Assembly: GCA_018651745.1 (NCBI GenBank)
Contig: JABIDL010000042.1
Span: 1-6,847 of the forward strand
Direction: 5' to 3'
Source: Candidatus Neomarinimicrobiota bacterium
GTDB lineage: Bacteria; Fidelibacterota; Marinisomatia; Marinisomatales; TCS55
Length of the DNA: 6,847 nt
Below the pieces are notes generated by a model. That model was given only the letters and a program-made list of their open reading frames with translations, was not told the origin of the DNA and did no database searches. A program made the position numbers and the translations under genes. Below, one piece after another: positions 1-6,847 of the stretch (positions are counted from its first letter, which is position 1; each line of letters begins with the position of its first letter).

Positions 1-383
1 CCAAGAACGTGGCCGTCTTTCACCCGTTTATTATCTGTAATTGCAATGCCCACGCGGTGGTTAGCCAAGCCGGGAACGAGCCCGCTTTCCACTAAAATTT
101 GTGCTCCGTTGCAGATACCCAAAACCGGTTTTCCGTTTTTCGCTTCAAGTTTGATTTGTTTCATAATAGGATCAAGCGCCGCAATCACGCCGGCGCGAGA
201 ACGGTCTTCGTAAGCAAATCCGCCTACAATAATAATGCCGTCAAAGTCCGACAATTTTTCTGCCGGTTCATTCCATAAAAATTCAACTGGATTTAGTCCC
301 ACTCGACGGCAGGCCATAAGCGTTTCCCGTTCGGTGTTTGATCCAGGGAATTGGATGATAGCTATGTTTATTTTGTTTGTCAT
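1..383 (-). CDS. purQ: Phosphoribosylformylglycinamidine synthase, glutaminase subunit PurQ (partial, C-terminus missing)
   Basis: PurQ is the class I glutamine amidotransferase subunit of FGAM synthase. It releases ammonia from glutamine and passes it to PurL for conversion of FGAR to FGAM. I translated this from the minus strand: the ATG is the complement of 381-383 and 127 codons stay open to the window edge. Visible motifs are FPGSNTERE (residues 12-20), GGFAYEDRSRAG (54-65) and the nucleophile elbow GICNGAQ (89-95) with the catalytic cysteine at 91. The catalytic His/Glu pair would lie beyond the edge. The GGFxYEDRxRAG form, instead of the GGFSYGDYLR of short Bacillus-type PurQ, suggests the longer PurQ type (inference from memory). 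The start lies 12 nt after the stop of the upstream TPR-like gene, so the two are probably co-transcribed. No Shine-Dalgarno sequence precedes the ATG (the upstream bases are AT-rich). Confidence 0.95.
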   Translation of the reverse strand, partial: MTNKINIAIIQFPGSNTERETLMACRRVGLNPVEFLWNEPAEKLSDFDGIIIVGGFAYEDRSRAGVIAALDPIMKQIKLEAKNGKPVLGICNGAQILVESGLVPGLANHRVGIAITDNKRVKDGHVL

Positions 384-395
384 ATTTGATAGTTA

Positions 396-1094
396 TTAAT
401 TCAAAATGAACTCATCCGAACTCATTATTTTTGAGACAATTTCATCATTTAATTCGTCCAAATTGATAAAAGAATTAGCAAGGTCAATTAGTAATTTTTT
501 AGATGCATTATTTACCAACCATTCAGCGTCTTCTTTTATTTTTTGAAAGGATTCACTCCCATGAAAATGGTGGAATTTTGCCATCATTCTTATTCCGACC
601 AATTCTTGTTCATAATCGAAACTATCAATAACAGGTGATACTTCACTTTTTCTTATTAAATCTATTGCAACATCAGTTCTTAATATTGCGAATTCCCAAT
701 TTTTTGCTTTTAAAAATGCCTTGGCTTCTCGATAATAGTAAAATGTAACAATTGATGGAAGTTGTCGATTTTTTGATAATCCATATTGTGATAGAATTCC
801 AGAATTGGCGCAATGAAAGCTCCAGGCTTCATTATCTGGTTGTCCTAATTCACCATATATATGTCCCATTAAATTATCGATTTCATGATTTTCTTCATTT
901 GCTGATGCACAACCAAGTTTTACCAATGCAGCATTATATTCTTTTTTATCAAAAAGATATTTTGCTTCCTTATAAAATTCATCACACCGTAACCTTTTCT
1001 TTTTCTTGTCATTAAAAAAGAAAACCAGCCACCCAACAGTAAACCCCAATAACGAAGAAATTAAGAAGAATTCAATTGATGAAAGACCAAACAT
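396..1094 (-). CDS. Membrane-anchored TPR-like protein of unknown function, inserted in the purine operon
   Basis: I do not recognise this 232-residue protein as a named family. Residues 7-27 form one hydrophobic segment (phenylalanine- and leucine-rich), followed at once by a basic stretch DKKKKRLR. This suggests a single N-terminal anchor with the rest in the cytoplasm. Residues about 37-100 read like one or two tetratricopeptide helix pairs (FYKEAKYLFDKKEYNAALVK, then NLMGHIYGELGQPDNEAW). Residues 117-147 look like another (YYREAKAFLKAKNWEFAI). The C-terminal part (180-232) is helical-looking without a motif I know. No catalytic motif is visible. The gene is AT-richer than the pur genes (sampled lines about 28-30% GC against about 48% in a sampled line of purM) and lies 42 nt after purM and 12 nt before purQ. 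Its position in the operon gives co-transcription but need not mean a role in purine synthesis. It starts at ATG with no clear ribosome binding site, only an A-rich leader. Confidence 0.8.
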   Translation of the reverse strand: MFGLSSIEFFLISSLLGFTVGWLVFFFNDKKKKRLRCDEFYKEAKYLFDKKEYNAALVKLGCASANEENHEIDNLMGHIYGELGQPDNEAWSFHCANSGILSQYGLSKNRQLPSIVTFYYYREAKAFLKAKNWEFAILRTDVAIDLIRKSEVSPVIDSFDYEQELVGIRMMAKFHHFHGSESFQKIKEDAEWLVNNASKKLLIDLANSFINLDELNDEIVSKIMSSDEFILN

Positions 1095-1106
1095 TATAAT
1101 TTTTTT

Positions 1107-1131
1107 CTTTGTGTTCTCTGCGTCTCTGTGG
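1107..1131 (-). repeat. One-armed copy of the octamer-built intergenic repeat
   Basis: On the minus strand, 5 nt after the purM stop codon, three tandem degenerate units are seen: CCACAGAG (1131-1124), ACGCAGAG (1123-1116) and AACACAAAG (1115-1107, one extra base). These match the purM-distal position and order of the first arm in the two complete copies at 2190-2256 and 4601-4662. The second, inverted arm is absent: A-rich sequence and then the start codon of the TPR-like gene follow directly. No matching arm is seen between that gene and purQ either. Confidence 0.75.
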
Positions 1132-1136
1132 CTATT

Positions 1137-2180
1137 TTATTTAAGGATAACATTTTTCTCTCCACTTATAATCGATCCAATCTCATATACTTTTGTTAAA
1201 TCTTTTAGTGCATCTGTTACTTCATTTACATCAGAAGGATCTAGAATAAAGACCATTCCGATTCCCATGTTGAATGCGCGAAACATTTCGTTTTCATCCA
1301 CATCACCAATGGATTGCATCACATCAAAAACTGGAAGTGATGGCCAGGATTCTTTTTGAAGTTTAACGCCACATCCATTTGGTAAAATTCTCGGGATATT
1401 TTCTACCAGTCCACCGCCGGTAATATGGGCAATTCCTTTCATCTCAATCCCTGAATCCAAAACAGAAAAAACATGATTTGTATAATTAATATGTGGTTCC
1501 AATAATGTGAGCCCAACAGATTTTTCCAATTCAGGAATCGTATCATTCACATCATAACCGCCGATTTCAAAAAAGAGTTTTCGCGCGAATGAATAGCCGT
1601 TGGTGTGTAAACCGTTAGAAGGAAGTCCCAATACCACATCACCGGGTTTAATGTTTTCGCCCGTAATAATTTTTTCTTTTTCTACGACACCCGTAATGAT
1701 GCCAACCAAATCGTGTTCACCGGGTAAATAAGTATCGGGCATTTCTGCTGTTTCACCACCTACCAAAGACACGCCGGTTTCTTTGCAAGCTTTTACCATC
1801 CCGGATACAATTTCTTCAACAATTTCGGGTTTCAGCTTATCATTGGCGATATAATCTAAAAAGGTGAGTGGCCGAGCGCCCATGACCAAAATATCGTTGG
1901 CGGCCGCGCTCAAAAGATCAACCCCGATGGTATCAAACTTTTCCATCTTGCGAGCGATAATTGTTTTCGTCCCCACACCATCAATACTCTGAACCATGAC
2001 GGGATGATCGTAATTTTCAAGTATAGGTTTCAGATCGTAAAGCGAACCGAAACTACCGAGCCCTGTAAGCACATTGGATGTAAAAGTTGACTTAACCCCA
2101 TCTTTAATGCGATCGACTGCTTCGTTGCCAGCATCAATATCTACACCGGCTGATTTGTAATCTATTTTTTGTTTAGCCAT
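1137..2180 (-). CDS. purM: Phosphoribosylformylglycinamidine cyclo-ligase (AIR synthetase) PurM
   Basis: PurM uses ATP to close FGAM into 5-aminoimidazole ribonucleotide, step five of IMP synthesis, in the cytoplasm. The 347-residue length is normal for the family. Characteristic motifs are in order: YKSAGVDIDAGN (8-19) at the N-terminus, DGVGTK (67-72) in the ATP-binding region, AANDILVMGARP (93-104), VGGETAEMP (140-148), GLPSNGLHTNGYS (185-197) and HITGGGLVENIPR (252-264) in the C-terminal domain. It is a structural homologue of PurL, which lies immediately upstream, and its product step follows that of PurL/PurQ. The ATG start is supported by the family-typical N-terminus a few residues later. 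No Shine-Dalgarno sequence is present, and the end of an inverted repeat lies 9 nt before the ATG. The TAA stop is followed 5 nt later by a half copy of the same repeat. Confidence 0.98.
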   Translation of the reverse strand: MAKQKIDYKSAGVDIDAGNEAVDRIKDGVKSTFTSNVLTGLGSFGSLYDLKPILENYDHPVMVQSIDGVGTKTIIARKMEKFDTIGVDLLSAAANDILVMGARPLTFLDYIANDKLKPEIVEEIVSGMVKACKETGVSLVGGETAEMPDTYLPGEHDLVGIITGVVEKEKIITGENIKPGDVVLGLPSNGLHTNGYSFARKLFFEIGGYDVNDTIPELEKSVGLTLLEPHINYTNHVFSVLDSGIEMKGIAHITGGGLVENIPRILPNGCGVKLQKESWPSLPVFDVMQSIGDVDENEMFRAFNMGIGMVFILDPSDVNEVTDALKDLTKVYEIGSIISGEKNVILK

Positions 2181-2189
2181 ATTATTTTA

Positions 2190-2256
2190 CCACGAAGACA
2201 CGAAGGCACAGAGAATGAAACAAAATATTTTCTCCGTGTGCTCTGTGTCTCTGTGG
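2190..2256 (-). repeat. Complete octamer-built inverted repeat between purL and purM
   Basis: On the plus strand the left arm is three tandem octamers: CCACGAAG (2190-2197), ACACGAAG (2198-2205) and GCACAGAG (2206-2213). The right arm is the inverse: CTCCGTGTG (2232-2240, one extra base), CTCTGTGT (2241-2248) and CTCTGTGG (2249-2256). The arms are separated by an AT-rich loop of 18 nt (2214-2231). The RNA of the operon could fold this into an imperfect stem of about 24 bp. The element begins one base after the purL stop codon and ends 9 nt before the purM ATG, so it fills nearly the whole 77-nt gap. No U-run follows on the transcribed strand, which argues against an intrinsic terminator. Confidence 0.85.
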
Positions 2257-2257
2257 T

Positions 2258-4591
2258 TTAAAGTTTGTTTCGAAGACCATTTGTCCATGCTTCTTTTGTT
2301 TTATTTACAGATACTTTGATAACACCATTGATTTGAATTTTGCTTCCGCCCGTTGTACCGATTTCAATAGCATTCAATCCATATTTTGAAAATACGGTAT
2401 TTATTTTATCTAAATTTTCCGGCGATACTTCTAACGCGAATCCACCCGTTTCAGAAAATAAAATTTTATCAGTTGAAAGTTCGGAATCAATTTTTACTTT
2501 GCATCCAATCGCGTTCTCAAAAGTCATTTCTGCAATTGCAGAAGCAATACCGCCGTCCGCAATATCATGACAGGATAAAATTAAACCTGCATCAATGCAG
2601 TCAGTGAGCGCAAAGATTTGGTTTTTAACTTCTTTTAAATTTGGTTTTGGCACGTTGGCGCCCAACTCATCAAAAAGACTATAATAAACCGATCCACCCA
2701 ATTCATCTTTCCGTTCGCCAATCATAAGTAAAACAGAATCGGATTTTTGAAAATGCATAGGAATAGTATTATTCACATCTTTTAACCGACCCAAGCAACT
2801 CACAATAGGGCTCGGTGGAATTGCACCCCTTTTTGATTCATTATAAAAACTCACATTCCCCGCAATAATGGGCGTGGCATCATTGGGGTTATCTTTTAAA
2901 GTGATGGCGTTGCACGCATCGGAAACACCGCGAGTCGCTTCCACAAATTCCCACATTTGGTTGGGCTTTTCAGGGTTCCCAAAACAGAGACAGTCTGACA
3001 AAGCGTGGGGAGTTGCGCCCACGGCTGCCACATTCCGCATGGATTCCACCACAGCATTTACACCGCCCCAATAAGGGTCAATAAGTCCGTATCTTGGATT
3101 ATGATCAGTAGAAAGAGCAATGCCTATATTCCGAATCTCTTCGGGATAATTTTCAGAATTAAAGGGCGCCAATACGCCCGAATCTGCCAACCCCGTTTCT
3201 GTATGAATTCGCCCTTGCACCTGTTTATCGTATTGTTCGTAAATAGGTTCACGGCTGGCCATATTTTCATGAGATAAAATATCCAACAAAACTTGATTGT
3301 AGTCTGTCGGTTCGGGAAGTTCCGGTTCAGTAAAAATTTGTTTCCGCGCTTTGTAAGGGCGATCATATAAAAAACCTTCCGTTACTTCTTTCGCTGGAGC
3401 GTTCACGATTTCTTCATATCCATTATGGACTATATATTGACCGTCATTTCGGATTTTTCCTATAACCGATGCGCGCGCTCCTTCACTCACCCCCGGTAAA
3501 TCAAAGACTGAATTATAATGGTCTAAAACTATAGGCGTTACATCAGGCGAGCATACCCACATAAATCGCTCTTGTGTTTCGCTACAGAGATAAACAGACG
3601 GATGTAATCCATCCATGCCAATATGAATTTTATCCATCCAGACTTCTGCGCCATAGCCGGATGTTTCGGCCAATTCCACACTGGCACACGCCACACCGCC
3701 TGCACCCAAATCCTTGAAACCGATTTTATCGATTAGACCTTTTTCTTTTAAAATGTCAAACAGGGCATAGGATGATTTTAGCAAGTGCCGCTCCAAAAAC
3801 GCATTTGGCTCCTGAACAGCTCCTTTGTTTTGTTCTTTCATTTCTTCTTCTAATTCTAATGAAGCAAAGCTGGCGCCGCCAAACCCACTATTATCTGTGG
3901 GTTTCCCCAGTAAAATCAAATCAAATCCATCCGCATTTTTTGGGGCGTAAGAATGAATAATATCATCTTCCCGAACGATACCAAGCGTTACGAGTGTAAC
4001 TAAACAATTTTCATTATAACCTTCATGAAAATATAAATCGCCACCAATATTGGGGATGCCTAACGGGTTCCCATAACCCGCCACACCCGCCACTACACCA
4101 TCGTGAATCCATTTTGTTTTATTATTGTTAATATTTCCGAATCGAAAAGAATCGGTGACAGCAATCACTTCTGCGCCCATACATAATACATCGCGAACAT
4201 TCCCGCCCACGCCGGTTGCTGCGCCTTCGTAGGGCACAATTTGAGATGGGTGATTATGGGATTCGTGACTCATAACAATGCACCAGCGATGGCCGTTATT
4301 ATCTGTGGCGACAGCTACAACGCCCGCATCTTCTTTGGCACCCAAAACTACATCAGGACCTTCTGTGGTAAATTGTTTTAAATGGTTGCGACTGCTTTTG
4401 TAGGAACAGTGTTCTGAACCCTGAATAGAAAATAAAATAAGTTCAGCCAACGATGGCGCGCGGCCCAACATTTCATTTTGGATCTTAAGCACCTCATCTG
4501 GCGTAAGTGGAATATTGAGTTCAACAAGTTTGGATTTGATATCAGAATCAGAAAGCCCGGCGAAGTCGATAATTTCTTTTGTAAACGCCAT
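2258..4591 (-). CDS. purL: Phosphoribosylformylglycinamidine synthase, synthetase subunit PurL (small type)
   Basis: PurL is the ATP-dependent synthetase subunit of FGAM synthase. It activates FGAR and receives ammonia from PurQ, normally in a complex that also needs PurS. At 777 residues it is slightly long for the small PurL class (about 720-760, from memory) and much shorter than the roughly 1300-residue fused enzyme of E. coli. Visible motifs: SEHCSYKSSR (59-68) with the presumed catalytic His61, SHESHNHPSQIVPYEGAATG (108-127), KDLGAGGVACASVELAE (293-309) opening the second subdomain, PYWGGVNAVVESMRNVAAVG (506-525), and in the last quarter LSCHDIADGGIASAIAEM (672-689) and LFSETGGFALEV (711-722). 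The two PurM-like halves are both complete, with no frameshift. The ATG at 4591 gives the expected N-terminus. There is no Shine-Dalgarno sequence, and an inverted repeat ends 9 nt upstream. Confidence 0.98.
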   Translation of the reverse strand: MAFTKEIIDFAGLSDSDIKSKLVELNIPLTPDEVLKIQNEMLGRAPSLAELILFSIQGSEHCSYKSSRNHLKQFTTEGPDVVLGAKEDAGVVAVATDNNGHRWCIVMSHESHNHPSQIVPYEGAATGVGGNVRDVLCMGAEVIAVTDSFRFGNINNNKTKWIHDGVVAGVAGYGNPLGIPNIGGDLYFHEGYNENCLVTLVTLGIVREDDIIHSYAPKNADGFDLILLGKPTDNSGFGGASFASLELEEEMKEQNKGAVQEPNAFLERHLLKSSYALFDILKEKGLIDKIGFKDLGAGGVACASVELAETSGYGAEVWMDKIHIGMDGLHPSVYLCSETQERFMWVCSPDVTPIVLDHYNSVFDLPGVSEGARASVIGKIRNDGQYIVHNGYEEIVNAPAKEVTEGFLYDRPYKARKQIFTEPELPEPTDYNQVLLDILSHENMASREPIYEQYDKQVQGRIHTETGLADSGVLAPFNSENYPEEIRNIGIALSTDHNPRYGLIDPYWGGVNAVVESMRNVAAVGATPHALSDCLCFGNPEKPNQMWEFVEATRGVSDACNAITLKDNPNDATPIIAGNVSFYNESKRGAIPPSPIVSCLGRLKDVNNTIPMHFQKSDSVLLMIGERKDELGGSVYYSLFDELGANVPKPNLKEVKNQIFALTDCIDAGLILSCHDIADGGIASAIAEMTFENAIGCKVKIDSELSTDKILFSETGGFALEVSPENLDKINTVFSKYGLNAIEIGTTGGSKIQINGVIKVSVNKTKEAWTNGLRNKL

Positions 4592-4600
4592 TTGATTATG

Positions 4601-4662
4601 CCACGAAGGCTCGAAGACACAAAGATACTATAGATTTATTCTGTGTCTTTGTGCCTTTGTGG
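4601..4662 (-). repeat. Complete octamer-built inverted repeat between purA and purL
   Basis: The left arm on the plus strand is CCACGAAG (4601-4608), GCTCGAAG (4609-4616) and ACACAAAG (4617-4624). The right arm is the inverse: TTCTGTGT (4639-4646), CTTTGTGC (4647-4654) and CTTTGTGG (4655-4662). A 14-nt AT-rich loop separates them. The flanking G (4600) and C (4663) extend the pairing by one. The element starts 7 nt after the purA stop codon and ends 9 nt before the purL ATG, the same distance as in front of purM. The octamers agree with the copies at 2190-2256 and 1107-1131 but differ from them at several positions, so the copies are old or under weak constraint. Confidence 0.85.
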
Positions 4663-4669
4663 CTGAGAT

Positions 4670-5998
<1,329 letters not shown>

Positions 5999-6079
5999 TC
6001 ATGCTTTAAACTTGGGAATAAGGTATTCTAAGATTACATCTGCAAAACGATTACAGGAAAGTTAAGAATGGAATATTTT

Positions 6080-6102
6080 TTAGGTGCCTTTTAGGCACCT
6101 AA
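6080..6102. repeat. Perfect 10-bp inverted repeat (hairpin) in the divergent region
   Basis: TTAGGTGCCT (6080-6089) and AGGCACCTAA (6093-6102) are exact reverse complements with a TTT loop. There is no U-run after the stem on either strand (five T precede it on the plus strand, which read as A on the minus strand), so it does not look like an intrinsic terminator. It lies about 118 nt upstream of purA and 98 nt upstream of ssb, so it could be an operator-like dyad or an untranslated-leader hairpin of either transcript. Confidence 0.7.
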
Positions 6103-6125
6103 GTAGTGGGTAAGAAAAAAAAGAG

Positions 6126-6155
6126 TTGCACTGCCCTATAAAAAACCTGTAATCT
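6126..6155 (+). promoter_or_regulatory. Possible ssb promoter
   Basis: TTGCAC at 6126-6131 is a fair -35 box, and TAATCT at 6150-6155 with an 18-nt spacer could be a weak -10. An alternative -10, TATAAA at 6137-6142, matches the consensus better but has only A-rich sequence in the -35 position. Either would leave a leader of some 40-55 nt before the ssb start. The exact promoter cannot be settled by eye. Confidence 0.3.
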
Positions 6156-6187
6156 AATAGCACGCGTATGATACATAACACAAGTTG

Positions 6188-6194
6188 AAAGGAG
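6188..6194 (+). promoter_or_regulatory. Ribosome binding site of ssb
   Basis: AAAGGAG lies six bases before the ATG at 6201 and is strongly complementary to the usual 16S rRNA tail. It fixes the ssb start. It is the only clear Shine-Dalgarno sequence among the genes in this window, in contrast to all five minus-strand genes. Confidence 0.85.
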
Positions 6195-6200
6195 TACATC

Positions 6201-6611
6201 ATGCAAAAAGGAAGTGTAAATAGAGTAATGCTCGCGGGGCATTTGGGTGGCGATCCTGAAAGCCGTTTCACCCCATCCGGGACAGCGGTAACCAACTTTA
6301 CCATGGCTACGAACGAAACGTTTAAAAATAGCGATGGTGAATATCAGGACAAAACCGAATGGCATCGCTGTGTTCTTTGGGGAAAGTCAGCAGAAGTTGC
6401 TGGTGATATCCTAAAAAAGGGCCAGCTAACCTATGTGGAAGGACGTTTACAAACCCGCTCTTGGGAAGACAAGAATGGAGTCAAGCGTTATACCACAGAA
6501 GTTGTTTGTGATAATTTCACAATGCTTGGTCGGCGTTCTGATAATCAGGGCGGAAATTCGCAAAGTCCAGATGGCGGTTCGCCTAAAGATGAGGACGACC
6601 TCCCGTTTTAA
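6201..6611 (+). CDS. ssb: Single-stranded DNA-binding protein SSB
   Basis: SSB coats single-stranded DNA during replication, recombination and repair and recruits partner proteins through its acidic tail. Residues 1-110 form the OB fold: SVNRVMLAGHLGGDPESRFT at the start, VTNFTMATNE (30-39), the conserved TEWHRCVLWGKSAEVA (52-67), KKGQLTYVEGRLQTRSWED (72-90) and the closing strand with TEVVCDNFTMLG (99-110). Aromatic residues W54, W60 and W88 are in the usual DNA-contact positions. A short glycine/serine/asparagine-rich linker (111-128) leads to the acidic tip DEDDLPF, the canonical partner-binding end. At 136 residues it is shorter than the 178 of E. coli, mostly in the linker. It has its own ribosome binding site and a terminator, so it is probably monocistronic. 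It has no purine-related role that the sequence shows. Confidence 0.97.
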   Translation: MQKGSVNRVMLAGHLGGDPESRFTPSGTAVTNFTMATNETFKNSDGEYQDKTEWHRCVLWGKSAEVAGDILKKGQLTYVEGRLQTRSWEDKNGVKRYTTEVVCDNFTMLGRRSDNQGGNSQSPDGGSPKDEDDLPF

Positions 6612-6636
6612 TTAGGTTGTTTTAGTAATCTGGACA

Positions 6637-6671
6637 GAAAGGGGGCTGTAATTAGTCCCCTTTCTTTTTTT
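6637..6671 (+). terminator. Intrinsic terminator of ssb
   Basis: A stem GAAAGGGG (6637-6644) pairs with CCCCTTTC (6657-6664). It is extended inward by a G-T wobble and two more pairs, closing a six-base loop, and is followed by a run of seven T (6665-6671). It begins 25 nt after the ssb stop codon. Confidence 0.9.
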
Positions 6672-6755
6672 AGGGCTTGGGTGTTTCTAATACCCGTTAT
6701 ATTTAATTATGGGTCATGACTAGAATGCATAAGATAAAAGGCTGTAAGTTCTTAT
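6672..6755 (+). mobile_element. Probable left end of an IS1595-type insertion sequence
   Basis: The noncoding stretch between the ssb terminator and the transposase start should contain the left terminal inverted repeat. The G-starting word GGGTGTTTCTAATACCC (6679-6695) is the best candidate for it. A further GGGT at 6711-6714 can pair with the ACCC at 6692-6695. Without the right end, neither the exact border nor a target duplication can be shown. Confidence 0.4.
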
Positions 6756-6761
6756 ATGACA

Positions 6762-6847
6762 ATGAGAAACAAGTATGTTAGGCGTTCCCATATTTCCGAG
6801 AAGAAATTTAGACAATTGGTTAAGCTGTTTTCTTTGGATCTTGACGC
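6762..6847 (+). CDS. IS1595 (ISXO2-like) family transposase, N-terminal fragment cut by the window edge
   Basis: From the ATG at 6762 the frame stays open to the window end and reads MRNKYVRRSHISEKKFRQLV followed by KLFSLDLDA (29 residues, the last codon inferred from two bases). This closely resembles the opening of IS1595-type transposases as I remember them (NKY..RS.ISE.KFR...KLFSLDL.A). In that family the N-terminus carries a helix-turn-helix or zinc-ribbon region before the DDE-type catalytic domain, none of which is visible here. An in-frame ATG two codons earlier (6756) is an alternative start, and neither has a clear ribosome binding site. Whether the gene is intact beyond the edge is unknown. 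Confidence 0.75.
   Translation, partial: MRNKYVRRSHISEKKFRQLVKLFSLDLD

Noticed and set aside
1006-1359. A plus-strand open frame across the start of the TPR-like gene and the end of purM
   Set aside because: It runs antisense through two minus-strand genes and the repeat. Its composition fits neither a known protein nor a plausible start site.
2190-2256. Intrinsic terminator between purL and purM (and likewise at 4601-4662)
   Set aside because: The stems are AT-containing and imperfect, and no U-run follows on the transcribed minus strand. The next gene starts 9 nt later.
1107-4662. CRISPR array from the recurring CACGAAG/CACAGAG words
   Set aside because: The copies are palindromic, degenerate and over a kilobase apart with genes between them. 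There are no regular spacers.
6080-6365. Minus-strand open frames overlapping ssb and the divergent region
   Set aside because: They are antisense to the conserved SSB OB fold, and no family features are seen.

Overview
The window carries a purine-biosynthesis gene cluster on the minus strand, a divergent single-strand DNA-binding protein gene (ssb) on the plus strand, and the first codons of an insertion-sequence transposase at the right edge. The organism looks like a free-living, moderately AT-rich environmental bacterium. The three-part PurL/PurQ(/PurS) enzyme excludes the single-chain PurL of E. coli. The purine genes lack Shine-Dalgarno sequences while ssb has a good one, and small intergenic repeats of the kind seen in many uncultured genomes are present. 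Something in or near the Bacteroidetes/Marinimicrobia (FCB) group is a guess from general feel only.

Minus-strand layout, in the direction of transcription: purA (5962-4670), purL (4591-2258), purM (2180-1137), an unrecognised membrane-anchored TPR-like protein (1094-396), then purQ (383 to beyond the left edge). PurL and PurQ together amidate FGAR to FGAM, PurM closes the imidazole ring to give AIR, and PurA commits IMP to AMP. The cluster therefore joins steps 4 and 5 of IMP synthesis to the first step of the adenine branch. purS, the small third subunit of this type of FGAM synthase, is not in the window.

The gaps purA-purL and purL-purM are each almost completely filled by one copy of an inverted repeat. 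Each arm consists of three tandem degenerate octamers (roughly NCACRRAG). A third, one-armed copy lies between purM and the TPR-like gene. In both full copies the repeat ends exactly 9 nt before the next start codon. The TPR-like gene is clearly AT-richer than its neighbours and sits where the missing arm would be expected, so it may be a late insertion into the operon.

Plus-strand part: a 238-bp divergent intergenic region (5963-6200) contains a perfect 10-bp hairpin and scattered GATTACA words. It is followed by ssb with a clear ribosome binding site and a strong intrinsic terminator. Just past that terminator begins what looks like an IS1595-type insertion sequence, cut by the window edge.

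Most of the window is ordinary housekeeping sequence. The repeat family and the intruding TPR-like gene are the parts that deserve a second look.
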